Source: Stictocephala bisonia
Taxonomy: Eukaryota > Arthropoda > Insecta > Hemiptera > Membracidae
Length of the DNA stretch: 64,000 nt
NCBI GenBank assembly: GCA_035578905.1
Contig: JAQJVL010000327.1
Coordinates: 629,001 to 693,000 of the forward strand
Direction: 5' to 3'
Below the pieces are notes generated by a model. The model saw nothing but the letters and a program-made list of their open reading frames with translations, did no database searches and had not been told where the DNA came from. This document shows positions 25,483 through 38,444 of the stretch, one piece after another (the stretch's first letter is position 1; each line of letters begins with the position of its first letter). The position numbers and the translations under genes are program-made.

Positions 25483-25655
25483 GTACCCTATGTGAAAACC
25501 GGCCTTAAGTGGGTGGGTTTGTTAATATGTTGTGGGTGGTGGGTCTATCATAAAGTAAATATACCTAGAGTCCACTCCAAGTGTTATTAAAAATATCTTA
25601 TAAAGTTATTTCGTACCAGGAACTGCTAATATAGTCTAATAAGTTAATTAAAATT

Positions 25656-26666
25656 ACTGTCGGCACAGAAATCACGTGTACCCGAGTTTGAAGGTTGTTT
25701 TCAAAGTAACTAAGAGGTCTACAAAACGCCTAATCACACCATTGTTTTTCTCTTTTAACTGTGCGTTATTATGTATACATTTTTAAATGTTATTACAGAG
25801 TTGAATTGTTATCCTATTTAAAAGAAAAAAACATGGAATTTAACTAGTTTTCACTGTAAATCAAATTGAAACCGTTATTACTCAAAAATATCTTACTGTA
25901 CCACATTTATATTTTAGTACCTGGTTGATAGGGAGGTTTTCTATAAGTTTAATCAATTTTAAAAAATCTTAACTTTTTGAGAAAAATAGTTGATATCAAT
26001 TCCCGGAAACATTGTTTTGTCGGCTTCTAGTGATCGTATAATTAATTACTTGATCTTGTTGTAATCCTTATAATATGTATAGTTACAATACATTACTTTC
26101 ACATGTGTAAGTAAATTCAGTGATTATATTTGAATCTTTTAAATTTAACTTTAAATTGATAAATGTAATTCATTTAAATAAATATACAATCACTCCATTT
26201 ACTTACACATATAAAAGTAGTGTATCGTAAATATAAATGTCAGGAGAATCACAACAAGACAAAATAATTAATTAAACAACCTTTAGAACGAGAAAATATT
26301 GTTTCAATGAATTTACCAGAACTTTTTTTGTCAAAAACTTGAAATTCTAAAATTGATTAAACTCATAGAGAACTTTCCTACAAAACATGTATTAAAATAT
26401 AAATATAATACAGTATCGGGATTTTTAGTAATAATGGTGTAAATTTGATGTACAGCGAGCACTTGTTACAATTTTGTACTTTTTGCTCCAAATAGGTAAC
26501 AACTATTAAAAATTATAATAACATTTGGAATAGAAACATTTACATATATATCTCAATGGAAATCCAAACGACGACAACAATGCTGTAGTTAGATTTCTTG
26601 TAGGCCTCGTAGGTCCTTATAAAACAACTTTCAAACTCGAGTGTCTTTAATATCTGTGCCGTCAGT
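25656..26666. mobile_element. 1-kb palindromic foldback element
   Basis: Two arms of about 490-500 bp are inverted, diverged copies meeting near 26161. The outer ends are ACTGTCGGCACAGA and TCTGTGCCGTCAGT. Corresponding blocks (CGAGTTTGAAGGTTGTTTT with CGAGTTTGAAAGTTGTTTT on the other strand) can be followed along both arms. No coding capacity was seen and the superfamily and target duplication are not clear. Confidence 0.8.
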
Positions 26667-26999
26667 GGTTACTATTTTCCAACAATAGGGGGGACAGTAG
26701 TTTTATTGTTTAAATCATTTAACTCATTAGTAGTAGTTAAAAAATAAATTTCCGAAAGGTAAACAATAATTAGTTTTTTGATAAAAGCAAAATTAAAAAT
26801 ATAGCCTAAATAATCAGAATAAAAGTTTAAATAATAAATACTACTCACAAATAAAATCATTATACGATCACATTAAACAAAAATTTTCCAAATGACAGAT
26901 TAATAATGAACAGAAAATAAATTAACAATGATTTAAGTTTAAATGTAACAATGTAACCTCAATGGTGATCGTATCCAGCCAGTTGCGCCCCGCAGGGTT

Positions 27000-29900
27000 G
27001 AAGGGAGTCGATTTCCAATTTAAAACCCGTCTGGAGAAGGGAAAGATCCCCTTTCATCAAGGAAAAACCCGGAAAAGGGGCAACATTTATTTTATTAAAC
27101 AAAAAACTTAGACAAGGGTTTGGGGTTTGGTTTTATGCTGTTTGGGTTTTATGGGGTTTTAGTTTTTTGTTCTTTTTTTTTTTTATTTTTGCAAGAAGGG
27201 TTTTCATTTATTTTAATGGGTTTTTTGCTGAATAATATAATTGTTTTAACCCGATTTTTAAATTGTAAAAAAATTTTATTTTGGGATTTATAGTCAGATT
27301 TTTTAGTTTAGATTATGAATTGGGAAATTTTTTCTTTTTTGGGGCTTTGGGAATACGAACCCAAAAACGTTTAAATTTATTTTTATTGCTGTAAAGTATG
27401 TAATGGGTTTTCTGATTGTAAGTTTTCATTTAACCCATATTAAAATTTTTTGGTTTTTTTTTTTTACAATTTAATATACATATTATAACTTAATAAAAAT
27501 AGATTATCCCTCATATTTTACAAAAAAAATGGTTTTTTAAATTTGGTAAAAACAAAAATTTTTTTTTATTTTTTTGGAAACTGGTAATTAAGGTTAAATG
27601 GGGGTTTGAATTCTTTACAAATTTTGGGTTAAAGGGAACAAATATTTTTTTTTGTGAATTTATGGGTATATTTTAAAAAACCCTTAAGGTTCCACTTTAT
27701 AAAATTTTAAAAGGAATAATTTTTTTTCTAATTTTAGACTCCCGGGTAAAAGGTTAAGGAAAGGGGGTGAATATATTTAAAAAACCAAACCATTTTCCTT
27801 GAAATTTTTAATTTTGGTTAAGATTTTTTGTTTGATTTTTCCAAAAATTTTATTAATTTAAATTGGGTACACATTTATAAAAAAATTTACATTTTGGGAA
27901 ATTAAAAATGAAAAAATTTTTTGGGCCCCGGATAAATAAAACAAATAACCCAAAAATTTCAAAGAATCCATTTGGAGCCTTTTACATGTTTAATTTTGGG
28001 TTTAAATTTTACAAATTTTTCTTTTTTTCTTTTTAAAATTATTTAATTTGGGTTTTTGTGAAAATCGGAAAACCCCCAAGAGGGACTTTAAGCCCTCTTA
28101 AACCCAATAAAAAATTAAATATTTAAAAGAAAAAAAAAAATTTTTTTTAAAAAGGTAGTTAAATATTAATCAAAAATTTTTTTTTTAATTTTTTTTTATA
28201 ACTTAGGGTTATTGTATTAATAGGATTTTTGAACTTTTTTTAACAATTTTTGATATAAAGGTTTAAAACAAAAATTTTTTTTGTTTTGTTTTTAAAAAAT
28301 TAAAATTATGTTCTTTAAAAATTATTTTGTTTAAAGGGGGTTTTAAAATTAAGTTTTTTCCAAAAATTAGGTTTTAACTTAATTTAAAAAATAAAAATGT
28401 TTAAGGGGGAAATGTTTTTTAATATGGGGTTTTTGACCCCAAAAATTGGGTTTTTATAACCCCTTAATTTTGGTCAAAAATTTAAAGGGTTATTCTTCTT
28501 TTTTTATGGTTTTGTTTAATTAAATTATTTTAATTATTTATAAAAAATTTTTTTTAAAATGGTATTAAAATTTTTAAATTTGTTAAAAATTTGGCAAAAA
28601 TAACAAAAATTTTTGAAAAAATTTAAGAAATCAAAAAGGTTGCCCAAAAATTTTAAAAAAATTTTTTAAAAGTTTTGGGGCCAATTGGAAATAAAATTTG
28701 TTCAAAAAAAAGAGTAAAACAATTTAAAATACCGATGGTAAAAATCCCCCATTTATTTTTTGAAATTTAATTCCAAAAATTAAAACTATGTAAACAAGGA
28801 AATATTAAAAGTATATTTTTGAAAATTTTTTTATTTAAAAAATTTTTTTGGTTTAAATTTAGAATTTTAAAAATTTTTTTTATTTCTTTGTCGGAATTTC
28901 CAAAATAATTGAAAAAATTTTTTAGGGCACTAATTTACAGAAATTAAATTTTATTTTGGGATTAAATATTTTTTTTAAAAAGGTTTTTGTTTTGTTTAAA
29001 ATAAAAAGTTTTTTAAAATTTATTTCTCATATATGGGGGGGTTCCCCCAAAAGCCAAAATTTAAGGGTTTTAATTTTGGGAAAAAAATAAGTTTTTAAAA
29101 ATGTTCCTTTTTTATTTTGGGGAAGTAAAGGCTTTTTTTCAATTGGGGCCTTTTTGATTTTATTAATTTTGGAATTTTTATTTCCTTCCTTTTTTAAGAC
29201 GGATTCTAATTTAACCCAAAAATGATTTGTTTTCCGATTTTAAAATTTGAATATTTTTTAAAAAAATTAAAATTTCCCAAATTAAAATAAAGAAAACTTT
29301 TAATTCGTAAATTTTAGCAAAAATAAATACAATAATTTTTGGAAAAAAAAACAAAAAAAGGGCCAAATTTAAAAAAAAACAATTTCCCAATTTTTAAAAA
29401 AATTTTTTTGTTTTTAAAAAAACGAACATAATTTGAATTTTTTGGAATTTTATTTTTGGGAAAAACCCCGTTATTAACTTTAAAATTTTAAAATATGCCC
29501 CAAAAATTTAAATTGGGTTTTTAATTTATTTCAAAATTAAAAAAAAGGTTTTTATTTTTAAATTTATTTTATTGTTTTATTTTTTTTTTGCGAAAACCCA
29601 ATAAGTTTGCAAAAATATTTAGGTTTTTTAGGGTTAAAAACAAAATTTAATTGGGGATTTTTAATTTTTTTTTTAATTTGGTTTAAAGAGGATTAAATTT
29701 TAAGGGGTTTTTTGTTTTTTTTATTCAAACATAATTTTTTATTAAAGATTTAAAAGTTCAAAAAATTTTTCCTAAAAAAAAATTTTTTTGATCTTAGTAT
29801 TTTTAAAATTTATTTTTAATTTATTTTAAAATTTTGCTTTAAAATTTTTTGAAAACTTTTATTTAATTTGGAAAATTGTTAGAAATTTTTTTTTTAAATT

Positions 29901-30670
29901 TCCAAAATTTATTTTAAAGGATTTTTCCTTAAAATTGGCATTTTTAAATTTTCCCCTAAAAATGATTTTAACTGCCGCCCATTTTGTTTGGGGGGTTTTA
30001 ACCTTTAAAAAACAAAAAGCCCCCTTAAAATTTGGGCCCCTAAGGAGGGTTGTGGGGGGGGTTTTTTTTTTTTTGGGGCCCCCAAAGAAAAAAAGGGTTT
30101 CACCCCCCTTTGGACCTAGCCCAAAGGGCTTTTTTCCCCAGGTTTCGGAAAAGAAAAAAAGGGGAAACCGGGGGGTTTTTTTCCCTTGGCTTTTTTTAAA
30201 ACCTTCCCTGGAACAAAAATAATCAGGAGTTTAAAAAAATTTTTAAGTCCTTTTTTTTTTTTGGGGGTTTTGGGTTTTGGGGGCCTTTTTTTTTTGGGGC
30301 CGTTTTTAATTTTTGAAAAACCCGCCAAAATAAATTTTATTTTTCAAAGGGGGGGTTTTTTTTTTTTGTTTTAAAAAGAATTTTTTTTCAAATTTTTTAA
30401 TTTTTTTCCAAAATTGGAAATTTAAAATTTTTGGGGGTTTTACCCTTTTTATTTGGGATTTTCCAAAAAGGGGGGTTTAAAGCCCAATTTCCCCCCCTTA
30501 ATTTTTCCAAATTTTAATTTTTTAAGGGGGAAAAATATTTTTAACCCCGGCCGGGGAATTTAATTTTTTGGGCAAGGGGGGTTTTTAAAGAGGAAAATAA
30601 CAATAAAATTTTTTTCCCCATTTTTTTGGTTTTAATGGGTGGGGTTTGGGGGGGGCCGGGGGGGGGGGGG
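27000..30670. other. low-quality AT-rich sequence
   Basis: Homopolymer-inflated sequence with TTTT/AAAA/GGGG runs and no interpretable features. It passes abruptly into clean sequence at about 30,675. Open frames at 29.9-30.4 kb are artefacts. Confidence 0.8.
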
Positions 30671-30674
30671 GGTG

Positions 30675-30830
30675 AGTCACTAACATTGTACGTGTATGTG
30701 TGGGTGGAAGTGTCATTACTACTATAGGATGTGGGTGGGTGGTAGGGATGTTACTACTATACGGATATGGGTGGTTGGGAGGGAGATTATGACTATACGT
30801 CTATGAGTGGGGTAGGTGATTTATTCCGGT
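30675..30830 (-). repeat. degenerate minisatellite, array B
   Basis: Read on the minus strand the copies contain ACACGTACAATG-like and GTGACTCACC-like segments. They resemble the 36-bp unit of arrays A and C but are strongly diverged. The array sits at the edge of the low-quality block. Confidence 0.5.
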
Positions 30831-31075
30831 AACTGAATCCAAATAAAACTACAAAGTATTTCAGTTCTTTAACATCGTTTTCTCGACAAAAAAAGGGAGG
30901 GGAGAGAGAAAAATAACGACTGTCTATATAAAACCTATTATTTATCGTATGGATTTAAATGCTAGATTCTAAATATAAAAGGAAACAATTAAAATGAATA
31001 CATTATATGAACAAATTTCCAACGGAAATAAAATATAAAGTTTAAAGCACTTGTGTAATTTTTTATATACATTAA

Positions 31076-31080
<5 letters not shown>

Positions 31081-31149
<69 letters not shown>
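31081..31149. repeat. (TA)n microsatellite
   Basis: About 34 uninterrupted TA dinucleotides. Confidence 0.95.
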
Positions 31150-31153
<4 letters not shown>

Positions 31154-32436
31154 TACCCGAGAGTTTTAACATAAACAAAGATAGTAAGAAAATTAAAAAA
31201 AAAAACAAATTAAAACATCTTTATTTAGAAAAACAGTTACACAACTGCATAGTAGCGTCACAATTTTTTTTCTTCAGTACACAAAAAAACTAAAATGTAG
31301 TGGTATCTTTGTAAACTACATAGGTAATAATACGTTTTATAAAAATCTGGATTTATTTATATTTATTACCTTCAAAAGCTGGTGGTTATTGATACTGTTA
31401 ACCAATATTTTTAAGTTCCGAAAGTAATCATGCAATTATGTCTGCTTCCATTGAGCCTATGTATATTTCATTACTTTCAGAGAAAATAAAAATTTCAGAA
31501 AAACCAAATAAATTTATCCTGCTTATTTTAGTAGCTAGATGTGATCGAATATTGTATCGTAATCAATTTGTAAGTATGTATATTATTAGTGAACGTTTTT
31601 AGCCTATTCTAGATTAATTAGTACCTATAGTAAATAACTCATCTAACTACAATATTTGTACCAATAATTTTAATATTTAGTGACGTATCAACACGTTTAG
31701 TTTAAACACTAGTGTTAACAATTGTTCAGTGAAAATCTTGGTTTTTCCCGTTTTAAGTTTTCTCTTAGCTTTTAACATTTGTTGATTAAATATTCATGAA
31801 AGAAACTCTTTTATTGTATATAACAGTGTTATTCATGTTCTAATTTACAAAGTATTAAAGTGAACATTAAAAACATGTTCTTTGATCATAAAGTGTTTTA
31901 TATTAATAAGAAGGAATGCATTAATTATTTCTAAGAAAACACGGGTCACAAGTGTAGCTTTCAAATGACACATTAAGAGGAAGGAACGCTGAGGAATTGG
32001 AGCGTTGCTCTTCGTAATAAACCAAATTAAATCGGTTCTCTCCGACAACCCTTTTGTAGCAGTTCTTTATTTCTTGTGACATCATCTCCTTCCTAGGAAT
32101 GCTTTGATAATAACATGCAGGCAGAATGGGAAGATGGCTTTGAAACAGCGACTAATAATTGCAACCCGGCGAAAAGTACACTCTGCATGCCTGGCATGAA
32201 CAGTGTATACTGTATTTCCTTTTGAAATAAAAGATGTTTTTTCATAACATAGATCTTATATATATATATATTATACAATATTTTGCTGCATAATAAACAC
32301 TAAATTTCTGATAGTAAAAGTACGGAAACCAGTCACTGAAGAATACCCAAGGGTTTGTTGAAAGAAATACTCATAAACTTTGTTGAAAGAAAATGGTAGT
32401 TGTATTTTGGAGTTTATGACTCTTATAAACAATGTA

Positions 32437-32497
<61 letters not shown>
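32437..32497. repeat. (TA)n microsatellite
   Basis: About 30 TA dinucleotides. Confidence 0.95.
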
Positions 32498-32499
<2 letters not shown>

Positions 32500-32501
<2 letters not shown>

Positions 32502-34670
32502 CTAGCATTATATCATGTTTTACAACACTCGATAAAAGACTGCATGTAAATTCTACTTTGGATAACTATGATATTACTTGCACAATTATCGATGTAGTAT
32601 ATCTTGGTTGTCAGAAAATAATAAAAAAGTTTACGATTTCATAAAATGTTTACATACACAGGTATTTAGATATACTTTTCGATAATCTTTTCACTTTTCG
32701 TATTTGCGACTGTTTTGGTTATTGAGATTATCTAAACTATATTTTTTTATTTTAATGGATTGTTTTATTACTTGGCATATTAATAAATGTTAGAGCAATT
32801 GACATAATTTACAGGTAAAATCAGTTTCAGAAATCACATTGTATTTTTAACAATTAAACTACAATACGAAAATACGCAAAGGTTATGTCACTCTGTTTGT
32901 ACAGCATTACATTTCGCCCACTGCCAAACTTGTTCCATAGAGTAGAGAACAGAAATGTTTGCTAACAGGATAAAATTATCTACAAACTTTCACTAGTTAC
33001 TTCTAAGTGGTTATGTTGTGGCCATATTACTCCCTTATTGTTATATATACTTTTGCCATTGTAACGCATAGTTTTGTCAAATAAAAATAAGCTGTAATTG
33101 TTATATTTAAAAATAGGTGCCAGTCATAAAATGTTGGTTACAGTCCACAATTCGTGACAGTCCAGCTACCAAGTTTGTTGCTTGTTTAGAACTACCCAGG
33201 GGATACGTACTGTTTTCAAGATTTTCTGTAGACACGAACAACATCACCCCCTCCCCCCTTACAAATAAGTGAAAATAAATAATAAATATCTTATATGACA
33301 GAACACTTTCATTAACTTGATTATGTTATTTGGTTTTAAAATCCTGATTCCTCAAAAACTAAAAATAGTATAAAAATTATAAAGGTACACTATAAACTAG
33401 CTATAGTTAACTTTATCAGCTTTAACTATCAACTTAGTTGCGACTAATGTTAAACCATATAGGCTTAGTCATGTTTCTTTGTATTAATTGACTAACAAAT
33501 ATATTTTTATGAAAGGAGAAAATGTTTAACAGTTTAATTTAGTGATAAATATTTTGCATTACTGTCTTGTATTTGTGAAAAAAATTAAACAAAATGTATA
33601 GGTAAATAATTGTTTTTAATTCAACTTATTTGTTAAAATATTTCAGTTTTTCCGGGTCGGTTAACTGTCCCAGAAATATTTATGGTATATGCTAAGTCAT
33701 TGTTTATATGTTATAATATCCTTACAAATAATACGTGAACACGTTGTTGTTAACACAAACCCTACCTTATTTTTTGACCACTTTAACCATTTATGTGTCA
33801 AATGGTTGTCTTTATTTATAGTTGTGCATACATAGGTATAAATAAATGGTTAAAATATAGGTCACAGGAAGTCCTCAAAGTGTGTTTTAACCTTAAGCAT
33901 AAGACAGAACGAGATTTAATTTAGTTTAAAAGTAACCACTGTTCAAATGTAAATAAAGTTGGTTACATTATTCATAAGGAAGAGTAAATCATAACGAGTT
34001 AATTGGAAGATCTGAGTAAAAAGTTGAATAAAAGCAAGTAAAACAAAAACTGTTTAAAATTACCAAATAAAAATATTGGGTGTTTATATGAGTAGATAAG
34101 TAACAACACAAGTTTGGTGAGTGAGTTTCTAGAAAAAAATGTACATAGATCTAACTTTTAAAATATCACCTAATATAGCCTAGGATAGAGAATAAAATTA
34201 ATTGGTTGGATTGAAACCGCACGTTCAAGGAAAAATAGGTTTATATATTCATATCGTATAATCCATCCATATTTCTATCGCAAACTACTAAATACGATTA
34301 TATTAAAGATAACTTTACAAAAGGGGGTTTTGTGAAGGATCAAAATTGTTTGAAAGCAATATTGTGCCCACATGTCCAGACAGTCGTGGAGTTAAGTTTC
34401 TTAGAGTAAATTAGTGGGAGAGGCGCCAAACTATTCCTGTCCGGGGCGCCAACTGGCTGGTGTACAGGCTGGACGGTGAACTTGGCCTTTGACCTCTTAG
34501 GACATTAGTGAAGTGACTTATTGCAGTTTAACTGTGGCGTATTACTACGATACCAGCAGTTCAAACTGCTATGTCACTTTTTCACAAATGATTTAAAATA
34601 CATTTCATAAGGTGTTATCTCATTTAAAGAACAGGCGTAATAATACGTTACTATTACAATTTAAATGACC
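32500..34670. other. AT-rich non-coding DNA
   Basis: No recognisable gene or repeat. A slightly GC-richer patch at 34380-34500 has no identifiable content. Confidence 0.5.
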
Positions 34671-34676
34671 AGATCT

Positions 34677-34970
34677 TTTCCGTTATTTCACAACCACTTG
34701 ATAAATATTCTATTGCTCTAAAAACTGTTCACGAATCATTTTTACGTCAACTGCAGTATTCTTTATCCATTAGGAATCTGATATCGCTGGCCTTATCTTA
34801 TCGCTTGCCAAGAACTTATACACGAAAAGCGCATTCGGCGGTAAGTCAATCATTGAATTTACAAGTATGTGATCAATTTTAATAACCTCATAACCTAACC
34901 TAGCCTGATCTAGCCAAACCTTCGTGTAGTTGCGATAAAAAAGTAGTGGTAGTGAATTAACGGAAAAGGT
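34677..34970 (+). repeat. dispersed repeat, copy 1
   Basis: A roughly 290-bp segment shared in the same orientation with 40497-40851. Shared landmarks in order are TTTCCGTTATTTCA, GATATCGCTGGCC, GCGCATTCGGCGGTAAGTCA, CCTAACCTAGC and AGTTGCGATAAAAAAGTAG. It is a non-coding interspersed repeat of unknown class. Confidence 0.75.
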
Positions 34971-35119
34971 ATATGAAAATAATTAACATATTAGTTATGT
35001 TTCAAATTATACTAATTTTTAGAGATTATTGAACAATCTGTAATAGAAATGATTCATACATATTGGTACTAATTTCTGGTTACTACTTACTTACTCCTGT
35101 AACATATCCCAAGTGATTT

Positions 35120-35335
35120 TTAGTCTCGCTAACAATATTGTCTGTCTTCTGTCATGTCAAGATCGGCTCCTGGTTTCCTGAGATCTTGCTTTACTTGGTC
35201 GCTCTATCTGAGCCTTGGTCTTTTCAGTGGTCTCCTTCCTGGGGGTCGTCCAGTCCACACTATTTTCAGCATTTCGTTCTCACCTCTTCTTTATATGTGT
35301 CCAAGCCATATCAATCTTCTGCTTTTTACCAGTGC
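35120..35335 (-). mobile_element. LINE 3'-end fragment (reverse transcriptase C-terminus)
   Basis: The minus strand encodes SRRLIWLGHI, then GRPPGRRPLKRPRLR and SDQVKQDLRKPGADLD in broken frames. This is the RxxWLGH...GRPPGRR...D.V..DL signature at the C-terminal end of many endonuclease-containing arthropod non-LTR retrotransposons. Stops and a frameshift show it is dead. Confidence 0.75.
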
Positions 35336-37898
35336 TGTTATGATTCAGATATTTTTTTGATTCTCCTCTCTCTCTCTCCTCTTCTCAACTCATGATTCTT
35401 TTTACTCTCCATAACCCGTGTTCTTCAACCGGACCTACGTAGAATCCTGTTTTTAAATGAGTTTTCTGTCATTCAGTTAGGTTAGTGTTTATATTGCCCT
35501 GGTAAACTTAAATTTTAATAAGTAAATTATTAATATACAAAATATTTGCCACAGTCTACAACTATGAGTGAACGTGGTAATAAAGTACTTATTTATTACA
35601 GGCCATATAGATTTTTTTAAATTAAACATTTCTGAAATATATTATACTATGATTTTATTAACTGCAGTTGCATTCTAGATATGTTTTCAACTTTCTATAG
35701 ACATATGACTGGATGTGATTGGATGTGTGTGGAAAATCATCAGCAAACGTAATTTGGCACCGAAGTGCGATTACACGCCTACAGGCAGGCTGGTAGAGAG
35801 TATTGATTACAGATATGATTGGCTGTAACCACGCAACTGACTGAACTGCATGATTTTGTAGAGAGTACCATAATACATTTTTTAGCTTGATAAATAATTT
35901 AAATCACATAAATGATTTTGTAACAAAAATTATGGGTTAAAAAATTCCTAAATATAGTTATGGGGCACTAGTATTAGAACTAAAATATGACAGTAGAGAT
36001 AAGGCATCAGCAATCACCTAAAATGATTCATGCTGTAATATATACGAATTTATGAAATACGAAATTAACTTCTTCAAATATTAAAAGGGTGCCAATGACA
36101 AAGTGATTGTGTTTTGCCTTATACAGAGTGTCTCTAAACTCTCTGATATAAGATCTCTTGGTTATTGTTTGTGGTTCATTTAGAATTAGAGATATAATAT
36201 TTAAAGTATTCAAAATATTCCGGTTATCCTTGCAGCTGACGTATTATTATTTTTTTTTTTTTTTATTTATTTTTTTTTTTTTACCCGAAAACCAAAAATT
36301 TTATAAAACTGGAATTCCTTATGGTCTTTCATACTACAAACACCATACAATATTATTAGAAAAAAGTATTGGTTTTTGAATATCAACATTTTCAAAGTGA
36401 CAGTCATTTTAAATTGTAAATGCTAAATGATTCATAAAAATATAAATATATTGAAATTTACACAAAATAATGTTTTCTATAAACTGTAATCCACTGACAT
36501 AACTTTTTTTAATAGCAGTTGAAAAATAATACATAAAATATGTATTATTTGACAGTACGTGTGGAGCAATGTGCACAACACTTATAACAGCTGTCAATAA
36601 TAAAGACATTTTCACTACACTACTATGAGTTCAGCTGTTTTCGTTATGTTTTTACAACCTGCGAAACATCATATTTTCAACAGCTGTCTATTGTTTACTA
36701 CCGAAAGAAAATTGTCTACAACCGAAAATTTTCCACAGTCAACAACACCTGTTTTTAAAACATGTTTCTAATTTAATAAACAGTTAACATTCCAAAAATG
36801 AGTTTTTATTCCGTAGTGTAGTGAAAGGTATCGTTCAAAACTCGAGTGAAAGTGTTTTGTATGTTCTTGGCCATTTGAAGTGCTCGACAAGTCTCGCACT
36901 TCAAACATATGGTCTCGAACATGCAAAACCCCACTTTCCACTCTTGTAATGAAATATACTATTGTGATAATCTTAAATCAGATGTTTACATAAACTTTTC
37001 TGTCGTACTAGTCAATAAGATGACAATTACGTGTATTATAATTTAAGACTATAAAAATTGCTTTGTTATTATCAGCTGCTACATGTGTTTTGCAAATTAT
37101 ATTTGTACATTGCACTGTACATACTGTCAAATAAATTATCTTTTATGTGTTATTTTTCATATAATTTTGAAAAAACGTTATATAATTTAATTTCTTGTAA
37201 AATGTTCTATAAATCATTTATTCTGTGTTATTTTTGATATAATTATTTGTTAAAGTAGTAATTTAGGATACACAATTTTAAATTGCCATCATTTTGAACA
37301 TTTTTATACAGGAATATTAATATTTTTTCTCAAAAAGGGTTATTTAACTTTAAAAAGAACCATTCAATATTTCATCTTAATACACCTTTTTGTTTTGGAG
37401 ATATACATTTAAAAGTAAAAAAAAAAAAATTGTGGCTGCAAGTATAACTTAAATTGTGGTGTTATGTACAATTTAAATATGATAATTTTGATTCTAATTT
37501 TACCAGAAACAATAACGAATAGGGCTTATCAGAGAGTTCAGGGAGTATGTAAGTTTTCTGTGATCGTTCAGTAAGTGTTCTTCACTTCCTAAATTTTCCG
37601 AGTTTCCTGTTTCAAATTAGTAAATATTATGATATAGTCTAAATTTTTAGAGTGAAAATATATTTTTGTAAATTGTGGCATATAGTCTTTTTTTTTGGGA
37701 CAAAATGTTAAGAATATTGTAGGCGATATGTTCTATGTTCGGACCTCTTAATACAAAAACTGTGTACGCTCAAAGATTGCCATCGACGTGGACCCTACTA
37801 GAGAAGTCTGGAGTGCCCATGTTAGATGGTAGTCAGTTTTTAGATTTTTTTGTAGGGAAAAGAACTAAGTTTCAGGTTCATTAGTTAGCTGAAAATCA

Positions 37899-37943
37899 GA
37901 CCAACACTACGTGGATCGGATTCCACGTAAATATGTTGGTCCC
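37899..37943. repeat. hairpin-forming inverted repeat
   Basis: GACCAACA...TACGTGGA and its inverted copy TTCCACGTA...TGTTGGTCC surround a short centre. The arms are about 18 bp and slightly imperfect. Confidence 0.6.
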
Positions 37944-38407
37944 TTAGTTGCCCTGGCTAATGGGATGTTAATAAATAGCTCTTAGTTACACTTGTTCATC
38001 TACCCTCATCACACTTATTTGGCCTTCATATTCGCCAATATTTTGACGATTGACATCTTAATAATTACTAATGAGTATAATTTATGTTTTGTATACATTT
38101 TTATTGTGTACATCAAACAGATTTAAATTTAATAAAAAAGCAAGTATATGTTTCAGTGGATACACATATAAACTATTTATAATTTTAAAATATTTATTTT
38201 CACATGTGTTGGTATTAAGTGAATTAACTACAATCTACTTAACTACACGAAACATCATAAAGAGAATGTAGTTCTCTCCTTATTCTATGGTCACTAGGTA
38301 AGGTCTTTACTTACTTGATTTTATGGCAATTTACTTCTCCCTCCAGCCATCCTTAATTGGCGAACAAGTGGTCATTCTAGTACACTTAAGCAACTTCGTA
38401 CTTACTG

Positions 38408-38444
38408 TTTATAATAAAACAGGTCAGACCTGTTTTATTATAAA
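38408..38444. repeat. perfect palindrome, 18-bp arms
   Basis: TTTATAATAAAACAGGTC, one A, then its exact reverse complement. No associated gene. Confidence 0.8.

Larger units (their letters stand above)
14718..25505. mobile_element. PIF/Harbinger-like MITE, split by a gypsy element
   Basis: The left end reads AGGCCGGTTTTCACATAGGG and the right end is its inverted copy at 25487-25505. Both are flanked by TAA (14715-14717 and 25506-25508). About 1.05 kb of MITE sequence remains once the retrotransposon at 15748-25482 is excluded. A 3-bp TWA-type duplication and GG-rich ends suggest PIF/Harbinger, but there is no transposase to confirm it. Subterminal sequence is rich in short ACGGTAGGAGC-type repeats. 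Confidence 0.65.

Noticed and set aside
34430..34460. TGGCGCC-type segment resembling a retroviral primer site
   Set aside because: No LTR or retroviral coding sequence adjoins it.
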